Positions 1 through 5,848 are shown, counted from the first letter of the stretch. The stretch is 5,848 nt of DNA from Acidobacteriaceae bacterium (GCA_025929125.1 JAICMT010000117.1:1-5848); one strand, 5' to 3'. Numbers and translations: made by a program. Notes: a model not told the origin generated them from the sequence alone.

Positions 1-322
1 CGGAGAGCAGCCGCAGCATGCGTCGCGCATCGGCCGCGCTCTCCGGCTTTGCGAGGATCTCGCCGCCGCAAACCACGGTTGTGTCCGCTCCCAGGACAAT
101 CAACTTGCCGTGAAACGCGGCGTGTTTCGCCAGCACCGCCTCCGCTTTCTCCTCCGCGAGCCGCTGCACGTAGGCTCCGGGCAGCTCCTGCGCGTGCGGC
201 GTCTCGTCAATCTCCGCCGGCTCCACATCGAAAACGTATCCGGCCTGCGTCAGTAGTTCGCGTCTCCGCGGAGAGGCGGACGCAAGAATCAGCCGGAAGC
301 CTTGCTGCTCCACGTCCCGCAC
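1..322 (-). CDS. maf: Maf-family nucleoside triphosphate pyrophosphatase, C-terminus beyond the window
   Basis: Maf proteins hydrolyse nucleoside triphosphates, including modified ones, to the monophosphate and pyrophosphate in the cytoplasm. They act as house-cleaning enzymes and have been linked to arrest of septum formation. The 107 visible residues hold the family hallmarks: the [10 protein letters not shown] substrate loop at residues 11-20, EIDET at 37-41, GADTTV at 78-83 with the likely catalytic Asp80, and AKP at 91-93. The SPRR and GADT forms match the E. coli YhdE type (dTTP/UTP pyrophosphatase) rather than the YceF type, which has SPWR and GSDQ. Family length is about 190-200 residues, so roughly the last 85-90 are missing at the edge. 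I chose GTG at 322-320 because its first base is the last base of the mutarotase TAG stop and a GGAGG lies about 10 bases upstream. A second in-frame GTG at 313-311 lacks a ribosome binding site. The overlap implies cotranscription and translational coupling with the mutarotase. The family is certain; the substrate is inferred. Confidence 0.93.
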   Translation of the reverse strand, partial: MRDVEQQGFRLILASASPRRRELLTQAGYVFDVEPAEIDETPHAQELPGAYVQRLAEEKAEAVLAKHAAFHGKLIVLGADTTVVCGGEILAKPESAADARRMLRLLS

Positions 323-1287
323 TAGGCCAGCGCCTCCACCGAGATCTCCGCCTTCATCGAGTGCGCCGCACCCGGCGCAAGCGAGATCGCATTCTCGCCC
401 ACATTCGCCGTCTCAATGCAGACGAAGCGCTGCCATCCCTCGGGTGCCATGTCCGGCATCTTCGCGCAGAGCTCGCTCCACGGATTCCACACCACGGTGG
501 AGTTGGAGCCGGACTTCTGCACCATGATTCGGCGCTGCCCGGCCGGATCGTTCAACACGCAGGTCGCCGCCGTATTCAGGTAGGGCCGGTCAGTGCGGCC
601 GTTCAGGTGCAGCAGCGGCTCCTGTTGGCGTTTGCGCTTCGCTCCATCTACCTTGTCGATGTACTCCGTATTGCCCAGGCCTTCGACGCTCACCTGCCGG
701 GCATCCGCGACTTCGTAGTAGGTGTGAAACGCAGCTTCATAGCTGAACGGCGTTCCCTGCTGCTGCATCTGCTCGGGCGTCCTCGCGCCGCTGCCGCTGC
801 TGGAGTCGTTAGCGTGGGAGTCGTTCGCAACCGTCAGCTCCAGCGTCAGTGTCTGGCCGATGCTCATGAGGTAGCCCACCTTGAAGTGGTCGAAGCCCAG
901 CGACCTACTCAGCTCGTTTGGCTCCAGCGTCCACATCAGGTGCAGCGCCTCGCCGGCCATCGCAGTGAAGGCAAGCTGCCACTGCGAGACGCGGGCAAAT
1001 CCGTGCGACGGGCCTGCCTTGCCGTCGTGCCGCTCGCCGAACCAGGGAAAGATCACCGGCACACCGCCGCGGATGGCTTTACCCGCAGTGAACTCGGACC
1101 TGCTGCTGGTGAACAGAACCGGCGCCTGCCCCGCTGGCTTCCAATGCGTGAGGTGCGCGCCCTGGAAGTAGATGGTGGCCTCCGCCTCAGGTGCGGTGAT
1201 GTGCGCAGCCATTAGCCCGCCCTCTCCGGGCTCGAAGCGGAGGATGCCGGGAATCTCAAACCGCTGCTGCAACTCCTGCTGCGTCAT
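322..1287 (-). CDS. D-hexose-6-phosphate mutarotase (YeaD-like, aldose 1-epimerase superfamily)
   Basis: This enzyme family interconverts the alpha and beta anomers of hexose 6-phosphates such as glucose 6-phosphate, in the cytoplasm. In the 321-residue product the galactose-mutarotase-like beta-sandwich motifs appear in order: FQGAHLTHW at 41-49, [13 protein letters not shown] at 72-84, SHGFAR at 94-99 (His95), EAAFHTYY at 184-191 (His188), VVWNPW at 265-270 and FVCIET at 288-293 with Glu292. The two histidines and the late glutamate are the expected catalytic set of the YeaD group. Residues 155-178 form a polar Asn/Ser/Gly/Gln-rich stretch that looks like a surface-loop insertion. I prefer ATG at 1287-1285. 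A TTG at 1308 in the same frame would add seven residues, but it has no clear ribosome binding site and that stretch resembles no conserved N-terminus. A GGAG lies 11 bases before the ATG. The stop overlaps the start of maf by one base. The gene is divergent from the ArsR-type regulator. The family is secure; the sugar specificity is not proven. Confidence 0.9.
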   Translation of the reverse strand: MTQQELQQRFEIPGILRFEPGEGGLMAAHITAPEAEATIYFQGAHLTHWKPAGQAPVLFTSSRSEFTAGKAIRGGVPVIFPWFGERHDGKAGPSHGFARVSQWQLAFTAMAGEALHLMWTLEPNELSRSLGFDHFKVGYLMSIGQTLTLELTVANDSHANDSSSGSGARTPEQMQQQGTPFSYEAAFHTYYEVADARQVSVEGLGNTEYIDKVDGAKRKRQQEPLLHLNGRTDRPYLNTAATCVLNDPAGQRRIMVQKSGSNSTVVWNPWSELCAKMPDMAPEGWQRFVCIETANVGENAISLAPGAAHSMKAEISVEALA

Positions 1288-1346
1288 TCCGAATCGTGCT
1301 CCCCGCAACCAGTCTATGGGCGTGTGCGCTTATGCGACCAGCGGAC

Positions 1347-1352
1347 TAGAAT
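1347..1352 (+). promoter_or_regulatory. Possible -10 box (TAGAAT) for the ArsR-type regulator
   Basis: TAGAAT matches the sigma-70 -10 consensus at five of six positions and ends 17 bases before the ATG at 1370. No recognisable -35 box lies 16-18 bases upstream, and no Shine-Dalgarno sequence precedes the ATG. If the box is real, the leader is only about ten bases long. It sits in the 82-base divergent spacer, so autoregulation over this region is possible. The evidence is the hexamer alone. Confidence 0.3.
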
Positions 1353-1369
1353 CAGCCTCTAACATCGGT

Positions 1370-1663
1370 ATGGCGTCACGATCCACAACTCCCAGGCTCA
1401 GCGACGAGCGCATCCACCAGATTGCGCGTGCGCTGGCCGATCCGCGCCGCCTCGATCTGCTTCGCCGCATCAGCCGCGGTGGCGACACGCCGTGCGAGTC
1501 GCTGCGCTGCGATTGCCCGGTCACCGCGGCAACAGTCTCCCACCACATGAAGGAGCTGGAAAGCGCCGGACTCGTCGAATCCACACGCGATGGCCGTTCG
1601 GTCCGATATACGCTCCGCCGCGACGTGCTGGACGCCTATCTGGCCGCAATGGCATCCATTTAA
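1370..1663 (+). CDS. ArsR-family winged-helix transcriptional regulator with a cysteine cluster
   Basis: This is a small 97-residue DNA-binding repressor of the ArsR/SmtB winged-helix type, expected to work as a dimer. Visible parts are helix 1-2 with IARALADPRRLDLL at 18-31, a turn, the recognition helix VTAATVSHHMKELE at 51-64, and the beta-wing from about 69 to 82 with RDGRSVRYTL. A C-terminal helix follows at about 84-95. Cys42, Cys47 and Cys49 sit directly before the recognition helix, roughly where metal- and arsenic-sensing ArsR proteins carry their ligand motif. The exact ELCVCDL motif is absent, so sensing is only a guess. The reading frame is open upstream into the mutarotase, but homologues as I recall them begin near this ATG, and the upstream residues overlap the divergent gene. 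There is no clear ribosome binding site. The dehydrogenase 135 bases downstream on the same strand is the most likely target, besides its own promoter. The fold is confident; ligand and targets are inferred. Confidence 0.85.
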   Translation: MASRSTTPRLSDERIHQIARALADPRRLDLLRRISRGGDTPCESLRCDCPVTAATVSHHMKELESAGLVESTRDGRSVRYTLRRDVLDAYLAAMASI

Positions 1664-1736
1664 TCCCGCGCTGCCATTCCAAAGCCGCTGTTGAAAACTT
1701 CGTCTGAATCCTTCTCCTCGCCCGCCCATCCATTAG

Positions 1737-1755
1737 ATGGTTGTCAAACTATTAC
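1737..1755 (+). promoter_or_regulatory. Candidate operator/promoter site upstream of the dehydrogenase
   Basis: The 16 bases ATGGTTGTCAAACTAT at 1737-1752 show dyad symmetry of the form ATnGTTnnnnAACnAT. They include a TTGTCA hexamer close to a -35 box and overlap a TATTAC hexamer at 1750-1755 that could serve as a weak -10. The stretch is AT-rich against a GC-rich surrounding and lies in the spacer between the ArsR-type regulator and the dehydrogenase, where a repressor site would be expected. No well-spaced -35/-10 pair could be assigned. The symmetry is seen; regulator binding is inferred. Confidence 0.3.
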
Positions 1756-1759
1756 GCAG

Positions 1760-1775
1760 GCCGCCAGCGGGCGGC
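1760..1775 (+). other. Small GC hairpin in the dehydrogenase leader
   Basis: GCCGCC at 1760-1765 pairs perfectly with GGCGGC at 1770-1775 around a four-base loop. It ends eight bases before the Shine-Dalgarno sequence. It could protect the 5' end of the message or modulate ribosome access. With no T-run after it, it is not a terminator. In GC-rich DNA a six-base-pair stem can also arise by chance. Confidence 0.35.
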
Positions 1776-1783
1776 AAAGGTGC

Positions 1784-1790
1784 AAAGGAG
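1784..1790 (+). promoter_or_regulatory. Strong ribosome binding site of the dehydrogenase
   Basis: AAAGGAG lies eight bases before the ATG at 1799. It decides the start: the frame is open further upstream to an earlier ATG at 1691, but the short-chain dehydrogenase fold begins right after this site. It is the best Shine-Dalgarno sequence in the window and suggests good expression. Confidence 0.85.
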
Positions 1791-1798
1791 ATTCAGCA

Positions 1799-2548
1799 AT
1801 GGGAAAGCTTTCCGGTAAGGTAGCCGTAGTCACGGGCGCGTCCAAAGGGATTGGCGCGCGAATCGCGAAGGATCTCGCAGCCGAGGGCGCATCCGTCGTG
1901 GTGAACTACGCGTCCAGCAAACAAGGAGCCGACAAGGTAGTCGGCGAGATTACCGCAAAGGGCGGCAAAGCCATTGCCGTGCACGCCGACGTGTCGAAAG
2001 AGCAGGACATCAAGCGCCTGTTCGCCGAGACCAAGCAGGCTTACGGCAAGCTCGACATTCTGGTCAACAACGCCGGTGTCTACGAATTCCAGCCGCTGGA
2101 TCAGATTACGGCCGAATCGTTCAACCGGCAGTTCGGCACCAATGTGCTAGGTCTTCTGCTCACCACCAAGGAAGCCGTGGGCTACTTCGGCTCCGAGGGC
2201 GGAAGCGTTATCAACATCAGCTCCGTCGTCACCTCGCTGCTGCCGCCGGCTTCGGCAATCTACACCTCCACCAAGGCCGGGGTGGACGCCATCACTGTCA
2301 TCCTCTCCAAGGAGCTTGGGCCCAAGGGCATTCGCGTCAACGCCATTAACCCTGGCCTGATCGAGACCGAAGGCGTGCACTCGGCCGGCATCATGGGCAG
2401 CGATTTCGAGAAGGGCGCAATTGCCCAGGCGCCGCTCGGGCGCATTGGCCAGCCAGACGACATCTCGCCGGCGGCGGTCTTCCTCGCTTCTCAGGATGCG
2501 AAGTTTGTGACTGGCCAGATGCTGCACGTTTCCGGCGGAGTTCGCTAA
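1799..2548 (+). CDS. Short-chain dehydrogenase/reductase (SDR), FabG-like classical type
   Basis: This is a 249-residue NAD(P)-dependent oxidoreductase of the classical SDR family, cytoplasmic and usually tetrameric, that reduces a keto group or oxidises an alcohol. The Rossmann nucleotide site is TGASKGIG at 12-19, followed by HADVS at 62-66 and NNAG at 90-93. The full catalytic tetrad is present: Asn115, Ser142, Tyr155 and Lys159 (in YTSTK). The INPG motif at 183-186 and the C-terminal VSGG at 244-247 complete the fold. Lys16 in the glycine-rich loop and no acidic residue at the end of beta-2 (VVVNYASS, 33-40) favour NADP(H). Length is typical. Relatives are usually annotated as 3-oxoacyl-ACP reductase or glucose 1-dehydrogenase, but there are no other fatty-acid genes here, so the substrate is unknown. 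A dedicated fabG role is unlikely. The ArsR-type regulator upstream on the same strand could control it, and a hairpin terminator follows closely. The family is certain; the reaction is open. Confidence 0.92.
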   Translation: MGKLSGKVAVVTGASKGIGARIAKDLAAEGASVVVNYASSKQGADKVVGEITAKGGKAIAVHADVSKEQDIKRLFAETKQAYGKLDILVNNAGVYEFQPLDQITAESFNRQFGTNVLGLLLTTKEAVGYFGSEGGSVINISSVVTSLLPPASAIYTSTKAGVDAITVILSKELGPKGIRVNAINPGLIETEGVHSAGIMGSDFEKGAIAQAPLGRIGQPDDISPAAVFLASQDAKFVTGQMLHVSGGVR

Positions 2549-2553
2549 AGCGG

Positions 2554-2595
2554 CAGAGGAGCCGCAACCCTGCGGCTCCTCTGATTGCCCATTTT
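2554..2595 (+). terminator. Hairpin terminator after the dehydrogenase
   Basis: CAGAGGAGCCGCA at 2554-2566 pairs perfectly with 2571-2583 around the loop ACCC, giving a 13-bp stem that starts five bases after the stop codon. TTTT follows at 2592-2595, eight bases after the stem, so the T-tract is displaced and weak. Termination or 3'-end protection is likely. The descending arm is repeated at 2615-2624, which allows an alternative pairing. Confidence 0.7.
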
Positions 2596-2624
2596 AAAGC
2601 GCGGCGTCCTCGCCTGCGGCTCCT
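2571..2624 (+). repeat. Direct repeat of TGCGGCTCCT, copies 44 bases apart
   Basis: TGCGGCTCCT occurs at 2571-2580 (descending arm of the terminator) and again at 2615-2624 (next to the TATAAT box); with the preceding C the match is 11 bases. Both copies are complementary to AGGAGCCGCA at 2557-2566. The arrangement could be a mutually exclusive stem pair or a short chance duplication. Confidence 0.55.
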
Positions 2625-2629
2625 ATAAT
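2624..2629 (+). promoter_or_regulatory. Consensus -10 box TATAAT before the glycosyltransferase
   Basis: This is a perfect TATAAT hexamer. No -35 box is seen 16-18 bases upstream, where the sequence is GC-rich, and there is no extended TG. If used, transcription would start near 2636. That places the ATG at 2628 outside the transcript and leaves the ATG at 2643 with a leader of about seven bases. Confidence 0.45.
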
Positions 2630-2642
2630 GAACCCAACCCGC

Positions 2643-3815
2643 ATGAGGATTGTTCAAACTGTCTTCGGCGTGTTCCACCATTTTGAGCTGGCACGGGAAC
2701 TGGAACACCGCAGCCATCTTCAGACTATCTACTCCACTTGGCCGTGGACGCGGCTGAAGCGCGAAGGCCTGCCGCGGCACCGCGTCCGCACCTTCCCCTC
2801 CATCCATATGGCGGAGATGGCCCTGAACCGAAGCCCGCTGCGCAACGATTGGCTCTCGGACGAGCTGGGCTATCTGAACGCGCTCGCCTTTGATGAGTGG
2901 ACGTCACGGCAGCTCGCGAAAGCTGAGCCGCAGCCGGACGCGCTGATCGGAATCTCCGGTTCAAGCCTGAAGACGGGCCGTGAGCTGCAGCGCCGCGGCG
3001 GCATCTTCGTGTGCGATCGCGGCTCCTCGCACCAGCGATTCCAGCAAAACATCCTCGGCGAGGAATACCGCCGCTGGGGACTCGCCAAGCGCGTCTCCGA
3101 CCCGCGCGACACCGCGCGTGAAGAGGAGTTATACGCAATGGCCGATGCCATCACGGTGCCTTCATCGTTCTCGGCGCGTTCCTTCGCGGAGATGGGTGTG
3201 CCTTCCAGCAAAGTTCACCTGATCCCGTACGGTGTCATGCTGGATCGCTTCCACCGGACCACGCCGCAGCCGGAGATCTCCGAGCGGTTTGAGGTTGTGT
3301 TTGCCGGGCAGGTCAGCATCCGCAAGGGGGTTCCCTATCTACTCGAGGCATTCGCCCGCCTTGAGCACCCCAACAAGCGACTGCGGCTGATGGGACCGCT
3401 TGAACCGGAGTTGAAGTCGATCCTGCACCGGTTTCCGGCGGCCTCAGTCGAGTTTGTCGGACCGGTCTCGCAGGAGGTGCTGGCCTCCGTGATGGGCAGC
3501 AGCCACGTGTTGGTGCTCCCCAGCATCGAGGACGGCTTCGGCCTGGTGATGGGACAGGCCATGGCCTGCGGCTGCCCCGTCATCGCGTCGACCAACACGG
3601 GCGGCTCCGACCTGTTGACGCACGAGACCGAGGGATACATTGTGCCCATCCGCGATGCAGACGCGATCCGCACCCGGCTGCAGGCCCTCATCGACACGCC
3701 GGGGCTGCACCAGAGCCTTTCTACGGCGGCGCTGGCACGCGTCCAGCAGCTGGGCGGCTGGACCCACTACGGCGACGGCTGGGAGACGCTGCTGCACCGG
3801 CTCACCGGTCGATAG
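2643..3815 (+). CDS. GT4-like family glycosyltransferase with an atypical donor-site motif
   Basis: A 390-residue GT-B fold glycosyltransferase resembling family GT4, expected to move a sugar from a nucleotide donor to an acceptor at the cytoplasmic face, probably for surface polysaccharide or glycolipid. The N-terminal acceptor domain begins MRIVQTVFGVFHHFELA and contains KREGLP at 39-44 and CDRGSSH at 124-130. ITVPSSF at 170-176 and IPYGV at 194-198 lead into the donor domain, where VFAGQVSIRKG at 219-229, PSIEDGFG at 293-300 and QAMACGCPVIAS at 305-316 are clear. The usual EX7E donor motif reads Asp297 and Gln305, with an extra Glu296. There is no signal peptide or membrane segment. I prefer ATG 2643 over ATG 2628, because MRI is the family-like beginning and the earlier ATG overlaps TATAAT. 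Neither start has a Shine-Dalgarno sequence. The gene stands alone between terminators. The fold is certain; donor and acceptor are unknown. Confidence 0.88.
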   Translation: MRIVQTVFGVFHHFELARELEHRSHLQTIYSTWPWTRLKREGLPRHRVRTFPSIHMAEMALNRSPLRNDWLSDELGYLNALAFDEWTSRQLAKAEPQPDALIGISGSSLKTGRELQRRGGIFVCDRGSSHQRFQQNILGEEYRRWGLAKRVSDPRDTAREEELYAMADAITVPSSFSARSFAEMGVPSSKVHLIPYGVMLDRFHRTTPQPEISERFEVVFAGQVSIRKGVPYLLEAFARLEHPNKRLRLMGPLEPELKSILHRFPAASVEFVGPVSQEVLASVMGSSHVLVLPSIEDGFGLVMGQAMACGCPVIASTNTGGSDLLTHETEGYIVPIRDADAIRTRLQALIDTPGLHQSLSTAALARVQQLGGWTHYGDGWETLLHRLTGR

Positions 3816-3837
3816 GACGTCATTGGTTGGTTTCGGC

Positions 3838-3870
3838 GGCTCTCTCAGGTCTATGCTCCGTCGGAGAGCC
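3838..3870 (+). other. Stem-loop downstream of the glycosyltransferase
   Basis: GGCTCTC at 3838-3844 pairs with GAGAGCC at 3864-3870 across a 19-base loop, inside which CTCC and GGAG can form a competing short stem. No T-run follows directly. It may help 3'-end formation with the stronger hairpin just downstream. The support is pairing only. Confidence 0.3.
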
Positions 3871-3874
3871 TTGC

Positions 3875-3911
3875 AAAAAGAGAAAGGCCGCGATTGCTCG
3901 CGGCCTTCTTT
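3875..3911. terminator. Bidirectional terminator between the glycosyltransferase and rpoD
   Basis: AAGGCCGCG at 3884-3892 and CGCGGCCTT at 3899-3907 form a perfect 9-bp stem with a six-base loop. On the plus strand it is followed by CTTT. On the minus strand it is followed by a pyrimidine-rich tract ending in five T (AAAAA at 3875-3879 on plus). It lies in the 123-base spacer between convergent genes, 28 bases past the rpoD stop codon, so it can end both transcripts, with the better T-tract serving rpoD. Confidence 0.85.
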
Positions 3912-3938
3912 GCTTGCTCATTCGGATTTGAACCCGTC

Positions 3939-5651
3939 TTACGCTTCCTTCACTCCATCCACAAACGCCTTCAGCTTGCGGCTGCGGCTCGGGTGACGGA
4001 GTTTGCGCAGCGCCTTGGCTTCAATCTGGCGGATGCGCTCGCGCGTCACCTGGAAGCTCTGGCCCACCTCTTCCAGCGTATGCTCGGAGCCGTCCTCCAG
4101 GCCGAAGCGCATTTTGATGACGCGCTCTTCGCGCGGCGTCAGCGTCCGCAGCACCTGCGAGGTGTACTCCTTCAGGTTTACGGCGATCACAGCGTCGGCC
4201 GGGCTGACTGCACCGCGGTCCTCGATAAAGTCGCCAAGGTGCGAATCTTCCTCTTCGCCAATCGGCGTCTCCAGCGAGATGGGCTCCTGCGCGATCTTCA
4301 GCACTTTGCGCACCTTCGCCACCGGAATATCCATGCGTCGCGCGATCTCTTCCGACGAGGCTTCGCGGCCAAGCTCCTGCACCAGCTGTCTGCTGGTGCG
4401 GATCAGCTTGTTGATGGTCTCAATCATGTGCACCGGAATGCGGATGGTGCGTGCCTGATCGGCGATCGCGCGGGTGATCGCCTGGCGGATCCACCACGTC
4501 GCATATGTTGAGAACTTGTAACCGCGGCGATACTCAAACTTGTCCACCGCCTTCATCAGGCCGATGTTGCCTTCCTGAATCAGATCGAGGAACTGCAGTC
4601 CGCGGTTGGTGTACTTCTTGGCGATGGAGACGACCAGCCTCAGGTTGGCCTCAATCAGCTCGCGCTTCGCGCGCTCAGCGTCCATGTCGCCCTGGATCAT
4701 CTCGCGCTGGGTGCGCTTAAGGTCGGCAATGGAGATGCCGGCGTCGTGCTCAATGCGTTCCAGATCGGTGCGGCAGTTCTTCTGCTGGCGGCGGTACTCC
4801 TTGCGCAGCTCTTCGGATCGCGACGCTTCAAACTTGGTGTCCAGCGACTTGATCTGCCGCTCGAGCGTGCGCATCGCGTCGACCGTTTTGTTCACCCGGT
4901 CCAGCAGCCGCTTCTTCTCCGCGTTCGTGTACTTCAGCTCGCGCACGATGCGGTTGATGTACACATGCTCGCGCCCGATCAGCCAGCGGTGCTTGCGCTG
5001 AAACCTGGTCTTCGCCTTCGCGTCCTTGCTGTCGCGCGCATCCGGATTCTCCAGCTTCTCTTCCAGCTGCTGAATCTTCTTCTGGTGCTTCACGATGGTG
5101 TCGATGCGGCCGACCGTGGCGCGCACCCGCGCCTGCAGGATCTCCTCGGTCAGTTCCTCTTCATCGAAGGTGACCACTTCCTTGATGTTGCGCACGCCAC
5201 GGCGCAGGTCCTCGCCCAGCCCGACGATCTCGCGAATGACGATCGGCGAGCGCGAAATGGCCTTCATCACGCGGTTCTGTCCCCGCTCGATTCGCTTGGC
5301 GATTTCAACTTCGCCTTCGCGCGTCAGCAGCGGCACGGTGCCCATCTCGCGCAGGTACATGCGGACGGGGTCGTTCGTCTTCTCCAGTTGGCCCGGCGTC
5401 AGGTCCAGCTCAACGTCTTCGGATTCTTCGCCTGCCTCCGGCTCATACTTTTCGCGCTCGGTGCGCTCGCCCGAAAGCACGTCGATGCCCTGAGTGTTGA
5501 TGGTGGTCATCAGGTCATCGAGCTCATCCGGCGAAGTGATCTCACCCGGCAGAAGATCGTTGACCTCGCCAAACGTGAGGTATCCCTTCTCCTTACCGGT
5601 GTCGATCAGCTTCTCTAAATCGTCTTCGTACTTGTCAATTTCTTCAGCCAC
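3939..5651 (-). CDS. rpoD: RNA polymerase primary sigma factor RpoD (sigma-70)
   Basis: This is the housekeeping sigma factor, which directs RNA polymerase to -35/-10 promoters. The 570 residues hold all regions of a group 1 sigma. Region 1.1 is at about 1-60 ([13 protein letters not shown]), region 1.2 at about 93-123 ([11 protein letters not shown]), and a charged, coil-rich non-conserved insert at about 126-320. Region 2 runs from about 325 to 396, with [33 protein letters not shown] and the -10-reading [13 protein letters not shown] at 378-390. Region 3.0 is [13 protein letters not shown] at 403-415, and the region 3.2 finger is near 455-480. The region 4.2 helix-turn-helix is at 525-556 with [18 protein letters not shown]. 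The DNA-reading residues match E. coli sigma-70, so promoter hexamers like TATAAT should work here. The start is GTG at 5651-5649, with GAGGAG 11 bases upstream. No other ATG, GTG or TTG occurs in frame before the upstream stop at 5751. The N-terminus matches region 1.1, so the protein looks complete. Confidence 0.98.
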   Translation of the reverse strand: MAEEIDKYEDDLEKLIDTGKEKGYLTFGEVNDLLPGEITSPDELDDLMTTINTQGIDVLSGERTEREKYEPEAGEESEDVELDLTPGQLEKTNDPVRMYLREMGTVPLLTREGEVEIAKRIERGQNRVMKAISRSPIVIREIVGLGEDLRRGVRNIKEVVTFDEEELTEEILQARVRATVGRIDTIVKHQKKIQQLEEKLENPDARDSKDAKAKTRFQRKHRWLIGREHVYINRIVRELKYTNAEKKRLLDRVNKTVDAMRTLERQIKSLDTKFEASRSEELRKEYRRQQKNCRTDLERIEHDAGISIADLKRTQREMIQGDMDAERAKRELIEANLRLVVSIAKKYTNRGLQFLDLIQEGNIGLMKAVDKFEYRRGYKFSTYATWWIRQAITRAIADQARTIRIPVHMIETINKLIRTSRQLVQELGREASSEEIARRMDIPVAKVRKVLKIAQEPISLETPIGEEEDSHLGDFIEDRGAVSPADAVIAVNLKEYTSQVLRTLTPREERVIKMRFGLEDGSEHTLEEVGQSFQVTRERIRQIEAKALRKLRHPSRSRKLKAFVDGVKEA

Positions 5652-5662
5652 GGCGGTGCCTG

Positions 5663-5668
5663 CTCCTC
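5663..5668 (-). promoter_or_regulatory. Ribosome binding site of rpoD
   Basis: On the minus strand GAGGAG lies 11 bases before the GTG at 5651. It supports that GTG as the true start in the absence of any nearby ATG. The spacing is slightly long and the codon weak, which would fit moderate initiation. Confidence 0.7.
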
Positions 5669-5675
5669 GAGGGCA

Positions 5676-5702
5676 AAAATTTGGCCGCCCATAAACGGGC
5701 GG
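5676..5702 (-). other. Hairpin plus T-run in the rpoD leader (possible attenuator or upstream terminator)
   Basis: CCGCCC at 5685-5690 pairs with GGGCGG at 5697-5702 around a six-base loop. Read on the rpoD strand, the stem is followed by CCAAATTTTTGCC and then the ribosome binding site. This resembles a weak intrinsic terminator placed 34 bases before the rpoD start. It could end an upstream transcript, attenuate rpoD or be incidental. The remaining 5703-5848 shows no supportable gene. No clear -35/-10 pair was found there, although an upstream promoter for rpoD is expected. Confidence 0.4.
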
Positions 5703-5848
5703 AGTCGTCCCGGGGTTGTTTCCTTGATCGGCAGGGGTTAAAAGGCGGCATCAACCGCGTGGCAGGCCCGTTCACCTTCAGAAAGGTAGGGGCAATCAAA
5801 AGCGCACATCCCCGCTGATACCTAGAGTACCACGCTTGTTAGATGGGC

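Noticed and set aside
49..1215. Long plus-strand open frame of 388 residues over maf and the mutarotase
   Set aside because: It is antisense to two clearly recognised genes. The product is Arg/Leu/His-rich with no domain, and long opposite-strand frames are expected in GC-rich DNA.
1691..1798. N-terminal extension of the dehydrogenase from an ATG at 1691
   Set aside because: The added 36 residues resemble no SDR sequence, run through the hairpin and ribosome binding site, and the start at 1799 has a strong AAAGGAG.
3920..3936. Minus-strand GGGTTCAAATCC resembling a tRNA T-arm just after rpoD
   Set aside because: The flanking bases do not form the five-base-pair T stem, and no anticodon or acceptor arm is found. 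It is a chance match between the rpoD stop codon and the terminator.
4692..5274. Long coil-rich insert of RpoD considered as a novel domain
   Set aside because: A variable non-conserved region between regions 1.2 and 2.1 is normal in group 1 sigma factors, and this length lies within the range I know.
4746..5618. Plus-strand open frame of 290 residues opposite rpoD
   Set aside because: It is a mirror of the rpoD codon pattern: Leu/Val/Arg-rich, with no motif, no ribosome binding site and no conserved start.
5820..5835. Imperfect palindrome GGTACTCTAGGTATC at the right edge, considered as an operator or promoter for rpoD
   Set aside because: The symmetry is only partial, and any -35 partner for the TACTCT hexamer would fall outside the window, so it cannot be supported.

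Overview
The window is a GC-rich (about 60% by eye), gene-dense piece of a bacterial chromosome with no mobile element, CRISPR array, tRNA or rRNA. The primary sigma factor, with its long coil-rich insert, the style of the glycosyltransferase and short-chain dehydrogenase, and the base composition all fit an Acidobacteriota of the Terriglobia type (Granulicella, Terriglobus or Edaphobacter-like). That placement is inferred from recalled family resemblance, not from a search.

From left to right, 1-322 (minus) is the N-terminal part of a Maf-type nucleotide pyrophosphatase cut by the window edge. It overlaps by one base the stop codon of a D-hexose-6-phosphate mutarotase (322-1287, minus), so the two look like a translationally coupled pair. 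An 82-base divergent spacer separates them from a small ArsR-type winged-helix regulator (1370-1663, plus). After 135 bases that hold a candidate operator, a hairpin and a strong ribosome binding site comes a FabG-like short-chain dehydrogenase (1799-2548, plus). A 13-bp hairpin follows. Next is a GT4-type glycosyltransferase (2643-3815, plus) with a perfect TATAAT box just before its preferred start. It converges on rpoD (3939-5651, minus) across a 123-base spacer that holds a terminator usable from both sides. The last 197 bases are the rpoD upstream and leader region, with one small hairpin followed by a T-run on the rpoD strand.

The genes do not form one pathway. The units are housekeeping metabolism (maf and mutarotase), a possible regulator plus oxidoreductase pair, a stand-alone glycosyltransferase probably used for surface glycans, and the housekeeping sigma factor. 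I see no convincing undescribed system. The points most worth a second look are the altered EX7E motif of the glycosyltransferase, the cysteine cluster in the ArsR-type regulator, and the regulatory structures at 1737-1775, 2554-2629 and 5676-5702.
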